From the NCBI GenBank assembly GCA_910589415.1, contig OU342633.1, positions 14,856,858 to 14,920,857 on the forward strand: 64,000 bases of DNA. The letters are read 5' to 3'. The DNA is from Malachius bipustulatus. Lineage: Eukaryota > Arthropoda > Insecta > Coleoptera > Melyridae. The first letter of the stretch is position 1. Each line of letters opens with the position of its first letter. The translations under genes were made by a program, and so were the position numbers. The notes under the pieces are model-generated. The model saw nothing but the letters and a program-made list of their open reading frames with translations, had not been told where the DNA came from and did not search any database. Of this stretch, positions 55,777 to 64,000 are shown one piece after another.

Positions 55777-56040
55777 GATCAAATGTCACGCTTTTTGGAA
55801 TGCAAATGCAAAATAAATGCAAATGAAAAATAATAATCGTGCTACTGCTAATCTCGAAGATTTTCCTTGCCCTGAATGTGAAGAAAAAAATAGCAATTCG
55901 ACCGTAGTGTCAAAGAGGCCTTAGTTCTGACCTTAATATTGTTTGCAATGGCTATTATTTTAGATTATTACCCACCCAGCACCCCTATTTCGCTCCTCGG
56001 TCCCGAAAAAATTGATGGAACCTAGGACACGCGGATGTAA
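55777..56040 (-). repeat. interspersed repeat family E, copy 4
   Basis: Reverse orientation: from 'gtcacgctttttggaatgca' through 'caaagaggccttagtt' to 'cgctcctcggtcccg'. Matches the 5' half of copies 1 and 2. It abuts the right target duplication of the Penelope-like structure, so the latter apparently inserted into this family E copy or at its edge. Confidence 0.85.
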
Positions 56041-56049
56041 ATAATTACC

Positions 56050-56572
56050 TACCTTGTTTTTTATGTCGTTCGGTATGAAAAAATAATGGAAAACAATAAC
56101 AAATAAACTTCAAAAAATAAATTTAAAAAATTTTTATTCTTCTAAAAGCAAAGACAACTTTTTAAATTGAATATCATAGAGAAATTAAAAAAAACTATAA
56201 GGCAAGCAGTATGACTTCATATTGACCTATTTCAGCGAAAAATTGTCTGTTTTTCTTTGAAAAAGATTAGAGTAAAAATTTCGGAATTTTTTTTCTGAAG
56301 TTTATTAATTTTTGGTTTAAATTTCATATCGAACGACATAAAAAAATAATATGGCTGAATATAAGAAATTAAGATATGTCAAAAACTAGATTTCTAGAGT
56401 TTTCAGTTTTTTCAGGATATTTCCGAAAATACTGGGGATAGTATTTCAAAATTTTTTTCGTAAAATACTCATCTAAAAATAGCGCAACTTTTCTGTAATT
56501 TAACCGAACTCGTATCTTTAATGGTTTATGATATCCCTGTAGTGGCCCTTTAAATAGTTCTAACCCTGATGT
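56050..56572 (-). repeat. interspersed repeat family A, copy 3
   Basis: The right end (CCCTTTAAATAGTTCTAACC, then 'ctgatgta') is the reverse of the left end of the 58.1-kb copy. 'atgtcgttcggtatgaaaaa' and 'gaaatattt'-type internal phrases are shared, and 56090-56240 mirrors 30290-30440. Confidence 0.7.
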
Positions 56573-57281
56573 ATACCAATATCACTAACTGTAACTGGAT
56601 TGCATATTTTTAAGCAAAAACATGTAGGGTGATTTATAATAATTAAAATTAGGTAGGTATGTAATAAATTTATACAAGTGTTCAGAATGCCATTTGAGAT
56701 AAAGAATTTAGTTTTTGGTTTTCTGTATCCAATTAAAATACTACATAAGAAGTGAAAATTTTTTTGTAAATAACTTTGTAAGGAAGCTAATTAAATAAAA
56801 AAATGTAGGTATACCAGTTTTTCGTTTCAAGTGTCATACTGAATACTGATACTGAATAGGTACTTGTGTAATTTTTTCCTTGATTATAAATCACCTTGAT
56901 GTATAGCACCTAGACCTGTCCTGATTGAAATCAAAATCCGAACTAAATAAAATACAAAGTTTAAACTGTCATCGATAAACGCAAAACTCAGTAGGTAGGT
57001 AAGTATAAAATGAACAAAAAGTAAAAACTATACAGTCTTAAAAAAAATTGGTTATTTAGGAAGAATGAGCGGGAAGAAGGACTTAAAAGGTTGAGTTGGA
57101 GAACTATTACAATATAATAATGATGCTCTTTCAAATGTGAAACCCTTAAAATATGGAATTATTATGTTGTAAACAGAAGTGCTGGGTTATTCTGAAGTGC
57201 TAGACCGGTTCGTCCGCCGTGGCTGCAACACTTCTCTAGTTTGATTATTATTATAATGTTTACAATGTTTGTGTCTTTCAG
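56573..57281. other. AT-rich, no recognised gene
   Basis: A repeat-type motif TAGGGTGATTTATAATAA near 56625 and partner-like 'aatcaccttgatg' near 56890 suggest a decayed foldback. No coding frame. Confidence 0.35.
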
Positions 57282-57342
57282 AAAAAATCCGACCGCCAGT
57301 GCGCCAGTATTCGACATCAAATCACACCCTGGATCCCAATAA
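57282..57342 (+). CDS. candidate terminal coding exon, unknown protein
   Basis: A strong acceptor (ttgtgtctttcag, AG at 57280-57281) is followed by one base and 19 codons encoding KNPTASAPVFDIKSHPGSQ, then TAA at 57340-57342. Another frame reads on to a TAA a little further (57355 region). The segment is clearly CpG- and GC-richer than its flanks. AATAAT- and ATAAAT-type signals follow. The upstream exon is not identified and the peptide is too short to name. Confidence 0.3.
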
Positions 57343-57827
57343 TAATTTACGATACATAAATAGACTGGCGCTCCATACTTTATTACCTTTATTTAGTATA
57401 TGTATTTAGTATAAAATGCGATATAATGCGATAAAATTTCAAATTAAAAAGAATAATAATAAATACCTACCTAATACCTTTACTAATAAGAGAAAATTAT
57501 AATTATTTAAAAACATTTTTCCGATTTAAAAATACATTATTTATAATTAAAAATAGGTAAAGAGGAAAGAGGTAGATATAGTTACTTCATATCACTTCAT
57601 AGCCGCCACTGCGGCAGGGATTGTTTTTTTTTTATTTAAATTGTTATGGAATATTCATTTGATTTATCAGACACTTCTGTGGCAATGAGCAATAAACGCG
57701 GGAAAATAGGAATAAGAAAAACAAGATTCAATAGTGTATTGGTTTTTCAACCCCAACCTCAGTTCGGTTAGAGCTGATGGATGAGCCGACGAGTTAATTT
57801 TCTATTATAGTATTATTAGCCCCAGTC

Positions 57828-58000
57828 GGTAAAGTAAAAAATGTACCAAAAGTTCATAAAAAATATTATCTAAGATTTTCCCTCAATAACTGTTAGTGAA
57901 GAGGTTATAGAACATATACCTAAGTCCACAAAAATCAGTTCTGAGAGTGCAGCCCGTCCCTCCCCCCCCCCCCCCCCCCCTTAAAAAAAGCTTTAGTAAA
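57828..58000 (+). repeat. interspersed repeat family G, copy 2
   Basis: Same segments as 50822-50995; the C-run (57961-57980) is longer here, about 19 C. Confidence 0.75.
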
Positions 58001-58070
58001 AAAATATTTTTTGCTAATAACTGTTTATCCGTAGAGTCCCTCGAGTTATCCGTAGGTATATCATAAAATA

Positions 58071-58468
58071 TACAGGGTTAGAACTATTTAAAGGGCCACC
58101 ACAGGGATATCCTAAACCATTGAAGATACGAGGTCGGTTAAATTAGAGAAAAGTTGCGCTATTTTGTGGCCATCTCGAATCCGTCAAAACATGCAAGATA
58201 TTTGTGACCGTTCCTGAAATATCCTGAAAAAACTGAAAAATCGATAAATCTTATTTTTGCCATAATTATCTTTTTTACAATTGGAAATTAATAAATAATT
58301 TTTCGTGGGCTTACATAAGCGGTTATGAGCTATTCATCTGACGTTTCAAAAAATTTCAAAGTCCACTAGATCCCAGAGTTTTCATAGTCAACTTTCGTTT
58401 TTCTTATGGCCGCCATATTATTTTTTATGTCGTTCGATAAGAAAAAAATAATAGAAACTAAAAATTAA
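58071..58468 (+). repeat. interspersed repeat family A, copy 4
   Basis: Begins TACAGGGTTAGAACTATTTA and continues through 'gtggccatctcgaatccgtc' and 'atggccgccatattattttt', matching 923-1320 and the reverse of 56050-56572. Confidence 0.75.
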
Positions 58469-58512
58469 TAAATAAATAAATAAATAAATAATAAATAAAT
58501 AAATAAATAAAT
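58469..58512 (+). repeat. (AAAT)n simple repeat
   Basis: About eleven AAAT/ATAA units, directly at the junction between family A and the next foldback. Confidence 0.92.
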
Positions 58513-59404
58513 TTAGAATTTAGACACTCAACTTCAAATTGCATTTTAAAATATTACAGATAAGTACAAGTGTACCTACTATGCATAGCAACCGTTGCCG
58601 ACGCTATGGTTACTTACAAATGCGTGCATACAAATAAAAGAAATGTCATAATAATTATTATTGATTGCAATTTCTGAACAATTATTATTGTCTTGAATTC
58701 TTGATTGGGTACTTATTTTTTATTAATATGTTTGCCAGTAATAAAAAGAATATGAAAAAATCTTACTACCAATAATTTTGTCTGATTTCATCATGAGGAA
58801 ATGTAGTTCAATGAGAGAATGTAAGTACAGAGAAAGTAGATAGAATTACTTTTGACACGTTTCCATGTAAACAATCACTTTTAACACTGTCACCTGTCGT
58901 CGAAAGTGCGACTTTTAATGGCAGTTGCACAAAATTTTTTTTTTTGTACAACTGCCATTATAAGTCACACTTTTAACGACAGCTGACAGTGTTAAAAGTG
59001 ATTGTTTACATGGAAGCGTGTTAAAAATATTTTTAAAACGATTGTTAAAAATATATTACAACACTCGTGTTGTCGTGTTAAAAATATTTCTATCTACTTT
59101 TTCTGTACATTCTCTTTTTAAACTACATTTTCTCATGATGAAATTAGACAAAATTATAGGTAATAAGATTGTTTCATATTCTTTTTATTACTGGCAAACA
59201 TATTAATAAAAACCTAGTCAAGAATTCAAGACAAAAATAATTGTTCAGAAATTGCAATCAATAATAATTATTATGACATCTCTTTTATTTGTATGCACGC
59301 ATTTGTTAGTAACCATAGCGTCGGCAACGGTTGCTATGCATAGTACACTTGTACTTATCTGTAATATTTTAAAATGCTGTTTGAAGTTGAGTGTCATTCT
59401 AAAT
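58513..59404. mobile_element. 892-bp foldback element, arms about 420 bp
   Basis: Left 'tagaatttagacactcaact' mirrors 'agttgagtgtcattctaaatt' at the right end. Inner pairs include 'ctatgcatagcaaccgttgc'/'gcaacggttgctatgcatag' and 'acatggaagcgtgtt'/'aacgtttccatgt'-like. The centre is a T-run at about 58935-58950. The frames at 59018-59206 and 59245-59448 are within the arms. Confidence 0.93.
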
Positions 59405-60054
59405 TCATCAATTTTATTATCATAATAGAGCAGTTTTACAAAAACCATTGTATGATATTCGTCTTAAAAGTGATTTTATTTTGTTCGTGAATTTGTTGAA
59501 TTCGCTCCGCTACGCTTCGCTCATTTCACAAACCTTTTCACTCACAAAATAAAACTTCACTTTTAACAATAATATCATAAATAGCTATTAGCAAAGTTCT
59601 ATCTCGTCCGGCTCGGAAGTTAAAGGGTAGGGGGGAACTATAAACGTCCTCACTGGAACGTCCTCACACATATAAGAATGTGTGTAATAATCAAAATACC
59701 TTCAATGATATTATTTAATAATCTAACGGATAACAGCATTAAACCTCAATAATTAAGAAATCAGATTTATTTTTAAAGCAAACGAGTTTTGGACAAATAT
59801 GTACCTATAAGGTATTTTCAAAACAGTTCAAGGATTTGGAGGATCTTAAAAAAAGGACCTTATTAAGACTATGGCTGTCGAGTCAAGGGACACCCTGCAT
59901 ATTTAACTTTTTTGATGTAATAAAACTTCCGGTAAGTCAAAAATATTGTCTCTAAATTATGAACCATAAAGGAGATAATATCGTAATTTTTGTAGCCAAG
60001 TAAAAAGTTAAAAAAAGTAAAAAAAAAAGTAAAATAGATGAAAAGAAAGGCTCT
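59405..60054. other. unassigned; one CACCCTGCATA motif at 59888
   Basis: 59460-59580 has a weak inverted repeat around 'cgctccgctacgcttcgc' (paired 'aaaagtgattttatt'/'aataaaacttcactttt'). No gene. Confidence 0.35.
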
Positions 60055-60850
60055 TACAAAAGGACTCCGCAGATTCCTTATGTGAACTGGCTCCCGGTTA
60101 AATTTGTTGCAACTTTGGTGATCGGTAGTATTCAATGAGTTGATCAGAAGTCTCCATGGGCTTAGCCCCCAAAAAGTTCTGTTTTCGAGATATTCACCCC
60201 TGAAGATGGATTTTTTCCTATCATGACAGTCACGCATATATTTTAAAGTGTTGGCCGTCCTACTTGTTTTTGAGAGAAAATTATAGAGATCATTTGTTAC
60301 GATTAAAAAGCTGTCTATGTTTCAGTAGTTACATTTTCGGTATGTTGAGTCATTTTCGAGAAAAACAGGAAAGTTTTCATTTTGTCTTATCATTTTCGTA
60401 ATTTTAACAATAAAAACTTCAACAAACAAAAGCGCAAAAAATCCAGTTTGAAAGTCACAGCCAAGGCTATTGGTAAGGCTATGATAACATAAAATTAAAA
60501 CTCTTTCCCGTTGTTCTCGAAAATTACTCATCAGACCTCAAATGTAACCACTGATACAGAAGCAGCTTTTCAATCTTAACAAATGAACTAGGTATCTAAG
60601 ATTTCTCGCGTCCAAACGTTTAAAATACCGCCGTTTACAAGTTTATTTCATTAAACGCAATTTTTTATCCCTAGTCATAGAAAAAATTTATCTTTAGACT
60701 TTTATCTCGAGAACAAGACTTTTTGGGAAGCTACGCTCATGGAGACATCTGAGCTACTCATTGAATACCTACTATCGATCATCATAGTTACATCAAATTT
60801 AACCGGGAGCCAATTCCCATAAGGATTATGAGGGGTCCTTTGGGCTGTAT
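60055..60850. mobile_element. diverged foldback element, arms about 350 bp
   Basis: The left arm and right arm pair with many differences: 'ctggctcccggttaaatttg'/'caaatttaaccgggagccaa', 'tactattgaatg'-type segments, and 'agtcattttcgagaaaaaca'/'tgttctcgaaaattact'. Older than the other foldbacks. The minus-strand frames inside (59869-60237, 60322-60531, 60702-60911) have no domain. Confidence 0.75.
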
Positions 60851-61619
60851 GTAGCAAAAATCTCAAAAAACGCAAATAATATTTTACCATGCCATTTAAA
60901 AATAAGCGCAAGTTGATGTCTGCAAAAGATCAACGAAACGAAACACAATAAAAAGACTCAGCCTTACAACAACACTACTTTACAAAAGTTGTTTTGTATC
61001 CTTTTAAATCATCGCTTTAAAAAAGTTGTATTCAAAGTCCTAAACAATTTGTGACTTTTTTTGCGAAATTTGGAAATGACTAATATCATAAATCTTTTTA
61101 AGTCTTCATTTTTCGTGTTTTATTTTTAATATCCGTATAACGGAAAGTTTCCTGTTTCTCAAAATGTTTAAAATTATAAAAAGAATTATTAGACTGATTC
61201 ATTGGTGGGGATGTTCTACTGTATTGTAATCAAAAACATTAACGCTTTACCAAGAAATTTCATGTCGGCAATGTTTCAATTTGATAAAAAAATATATAGC
61301 ACACGTCATATTTTACTTTTATCTTATCATTATATTATGCTAAAATTTTGCAATTTTTTTTTAAGTGGTTAAAAAGTGAGAAAAAGTGAAATATTCCGAA
61401 AAATACCTCAAATCGTCTTGCTAATACCTAAGGAGATAACAATAGGTAGGTAGGTATAAGTACATTATTTTGATTAAAAATTGAACAACAATCTTAGATG
61501 AACAGGACAACAAATGTAACCATAATCTTGAGTATCATGGCCTCTCGCTGAAATCTGACACAATTCCATTCAATTCGTGAACAAAAGAGTTTTATTATAC
61601 AGGGAACGCTTAGACTATT
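60851..61619. other. AT-rich, no recognised gene
   Basis: No frame or repeat partner found. TACAGGGAACG at about 61598 may be a truncated repeat tip. Confidence 0.35.
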
Positions 61620-61980
61620 AAATAAATATTAATAGTCTAAGAGGGAACGGGTTTGGCCATCCTGAGCCATGCGGCGAAGACTCGAGCCGAGCTGTCGCAT
61701 GGTTCAGGATTGTCCCCCATACGCAAACATATACATGTATATAATGAGCGACGCGATTGCAGCGCCATCATCACAAAATGCGGAAATAGGCTGAACTAAA
61801 GTTTGGAGTTTCATACCATCCTGAACCATTTTCATATTCATACCACGCTATCTAGAGGTCACTCTAAGTCGTTTAACAAGAGTCTGCAATCCTGAACCAC
61901 ATATATGGTTCAGGTTTGTTCGACTGGTTCAGGATTAACCGTACGGAAACATACATTTGGTTCAGGATGGTACTATAGCG

Positions 61981-61982
<2 letters not shown>
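61620..61982. repeat. repeat family D: array of CCTGAACCA / TGGTTCAGG motifs, copy 2
   Basis: At least seven motifs in both orientations: CATCCTGAGCCATG, ATGGTTCAGGATT, ACCATCCTGAACCAT, AATCCTGAACCAC, TGGTTCAGGTTT, TGGTTCAGGATTA and TGGTTCAGGATGGT. They lie within about 330 bp, directly before an (AT)n tract. Confidence 0.8.

Positions 61983-62028
<46 letters not shown>
61983..62028 (+). repeat. (AT)n microsatellite
   Basis: About 22 AT units between family D and family C. A 120-codon frame across it (61957-62319) is an artefact of the run. Confidence 0.95.
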
Positions 62029-62030
<2 letters not shown>

Positions 62031-62165
62031 TGGGCAGGTGAATTTTGGAAAACCACTTTTTCGTAATCTGGGGGTCATGATCGGTGGACATTTGATGAGT
62101 TTGGGTGATTTTCGAAAAGTGATGTCGTCCTCAATAGTGTATTTTTTGTTAAAAAATACACTAAA
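62029..62165 (+). repeat. interspersed repeat family C, copy 3
   Basis: 'attttggaaaaccacttttt' to 'gtgatgtcgtcctcaatag' match 24010-24180. Ends in an A/T palindrome 'gtgtattttttgttaaaaaa' followed by 'tacac'. Confidence 0.82.
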
Positions 62166-63049
62166 AACACCAACACAATTAAATAGGTGCTCAAGTATAT
62201 TTGCAAACCTACCTTATGAGACGAAACTGGGATTGGTGAAATGGTGGGCGAATAAGAATAATCCAGTAAGTTGCCGAGCTTTCAAAAATATTTCATTTAT
62301 TCTTCAGAGCCTACGATAACAATTATTATTTTGAAATCTCTTAAAAAGAAGATTACAAAATTTAAAAAATATAGTCTTAGGCGTTATTAATTCCAAATTG
62401 AAAATTAAAAAAAAAAATTCATTCGATAACACAACTATGATGGTAGGATTAAGTTTAAAAAGTCAGATGTGACGTCACACTTACCGTCCGAATTAATATT
62501 TTTAATTTCACCAGAAAACGTCAAACAGTTAAATGTCAAGTTGTGAACGAGCGTAAATTATTGAAGGAATCATTCAAACAATGAATTGAACCGCTTACCT
62601 CAGTTTGAGAGCCACTGACAACTACATAAAATTTATTCACGTAATGACATTCTATCCTCTGTGTTGTGCATTTAATTCTCATTCAAAACCAATGTTGACG
62701 TATACTTATTTATGCGGGATGGAGTGTTTAGACAAATTGGACGGTTACTATATGAAAACCACGTATAGGAAACAAAATAAATCGAACAATCAAAAGGATG
62801 TGTATTCTTAATCGATACGTATGACTTTTTAAACTTTGCCGGACTATTATAACCTGTGACAATAATCTCCAAATCTTAATAATCACCTGTTCTCTTATTT
62901 ACACACACACACACACGCACACTACTAACACAACAACTATACTCTTTCACTTCACTTGTAACAATCACTTCACTCTGTTTTCTACTTTATTGTGACTTAT
63001 ATGAAACTATAAAAAATAAGTTAATTAATTTTCAATAATAAAAAAGTTA
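62166..63049. other. no recognised gene
   Basis: 62885-62920 is a short (AC)n-like run. Frames at 62605-62811 and 62672-62872 overlap on opposite strands and have no domain. Confidence 0.35.
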
Positions 63050-63660
63050 TGACTAACAAGACATACAAGATATCATGGACCGTTTCTGAAATATCCTGAA
63101 AAAAACGGAAAAATTTAAATTTCTTATTTTTGACATATCTTTTTTATTACTGGAGATTATTAAATAATTATTGTTTGTAGGCTTACATAAGCCGTTAAGA
63201 TCTATCCACCTGATATTTCACAAATTTTCAAAGCAAACGAGATCCCATATAGTACCTATATTCATAGTATTCAGTATTGGATTTTTATGTCATTCTGTAT
63301 TAAAATAAAGGAAACCAAAAATCTATCATACTAAAAAAATCTCAAAATTGTCTTCTTCTTTTTTCGAAAACAAAAAGAAAGTTTTATCACCGAACGACGT
63401 CGTGTGACGTTGCAATATCACGTGACATTGCTTGACTTATGGCTGTTTATGACATTCTGTTAAGGAAAGGTTATTTTTTGCGAAAAAATAATAATAAAAT
63501 TTTGACAATTTTTTTTTGAATGTGATAGATTTTTGGTTTCCTTAATTTTTTTAATACAGAATGACATGAAAATCCAATATGGCGGCCATAAGAAAAACAA
63601 AAGTTGACTATGAATACTCTGGGATCTAGTCGGCTTTGAAAAAAAAAATTCACAATTGTA
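63050..63660. repeat. interspersed repeat family A, copy 5 (folded-back)
   Basis: The left half ('gaaatatcctgaaaa', 'cttacataagccgtt') matches copy 4. From about 63500 the sequence returns in reverse ('gcggccataagaaaaacaaa', 'gttgactatgaatactctgg', 'gatctagt'), making a partial palindrome. The centre contains CpG-rich 'cgaacgacgtcgtgtgacg'. Confidence 0.7.
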
Positions 63661-63899
63661 GCCAGGCAGGCACAGAGTTCTCAGAAGTAATTAAGGGCTT
63701 AAAATGAGAACATTGTGCCAATCTGTAACTTTTCATATTTTATCATTTTTTATTTTCACTGTTGATTGACGTGCAGCCAAATCGTTATGGAAAACGGAAA
63801 TGTTTTTAATTAAATTAAATATACCTCTGCTACTACAATAAATTCAAAAATATCGGTAATATTTAATGTAATAATTATAAAATAATAACTATTTTTTCT

Positions 63900-64000
63900 G
63901 TTATACAGGGTGTCCCAATATTCCATGGACATGGAGCAACCACAGATTACTGAGGTAAAAAAAAGTCGCTCGGATCAAACTTATCTCTATACCAAAGTAC
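63900..64000 (+). repeat. partial interspersed element cut by window end
   Basis: Begins TTATACAGGGTGTCCCAATA and runs to the end of the window. Left tip only. Confidence 0.6.

Noticed and set aside
61957..62319. 120-codon open frame
   Set aside because: Begins in the (AT)n microsatellite (repeating YI) and crosses repeat family C.
1..64000. CRISPR array or bacterial mobile element
   Set aside because: No regularly spaced direct repeats with unique spacers; repeats here are inverted, dispersed or simple-sequence.

Overview
The window reads as AT-rich, repeat-dense nuclear DNA of an arthropod, most likely an insect. Evidence: an exon encoding a Zasp-type ZM motif with a consensus splice donor, a TATA plus TCAGTT initiator core promoter, remnants of RTE-like and other LINEs, DDE and Harbinger-like transposase scraps, tRNA-derived SINE heads, and many foldback elements ending in TACAGGGTG(T). 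A beetle or other repeat-rich insect is plausible, but the order cannot be fixed from the sequence. There are no bacterial operons, rRNA genes or CRISPR arrays.

Layout. 0-3.2 kb: minus-strand exon of a Zasp-like muscle Z-disc gene (2466-2590), with a weak candidate downstream exon at 1622-1730. 3.2-31 kb: mostly repeats. These are a degenerate GGACGTCC array (4.25-5.1 kb), a decayed LINE reverse transcriptase (5.8-6.8 kb), a Harbinger-like element with terminal inverted repeats (12.1-13.5 kb), a LINE 3' fragment (17.2-17.55 kb), a series of long foldbacks (7.7, 9.4, 10.9, 13.5, 18.9, 20.3, 20.9 and 25.1 kb) and a 2.3-kb foldback around a relic CXC-type cysteine-rich gene (27.66-29.9 kb). Short minus-strand coding islands at 24.8-25.0 and 31.76-31.88 kb may be host exons. 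32.1-33.4 kb: a minus-strand retrotransposon Gag ORF, interrupted by one stop and followed by a poly(A) tract but with no LTR or pol.

34.9-42.3 kb is the centrepiece: a large, nearly intronless gene with its own core promoter, non-coding exon 1 containing a short uORF, and a 1.4-kb 5'UTR intron. It encodes a protein with an N-terminal class-3-lipase-like domain (GHSLGG), a long central region, a NACHT-type STAND NTPase (GDPGIGKST, FLFDE) and C-terminal ankyrin repeats. This is NLR-like architecture (effector, NTPase, repeat sensor), unexpected in insects. The main ORF stops at 41351 because of an apparent one-base loss near 41301-41303. The ankyrin tract continues in another frame to 41953, and the repeat block is internally duplicated at a 470-nt spacing.

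42.3-64 kb: more repeats. These include a DDE transposase C-terminal scrap, a second tRNA-SINE head, several two- to five-copy interspersed families, arrays of a CCTGAACCA motif beside (AT)n tracts, a nuclease-like TE pseudogene (53.9-54.3 kb), and a Penelope-like terminal structure with a recognisable hammerhead ribozyme (55.15-55.78 kb). A possible plus-strand terminal exon lies at 57.28 kb. Only the NACHT gene and the Zasp-like exon are confidently host genes; most of the rest is transposon-derived.
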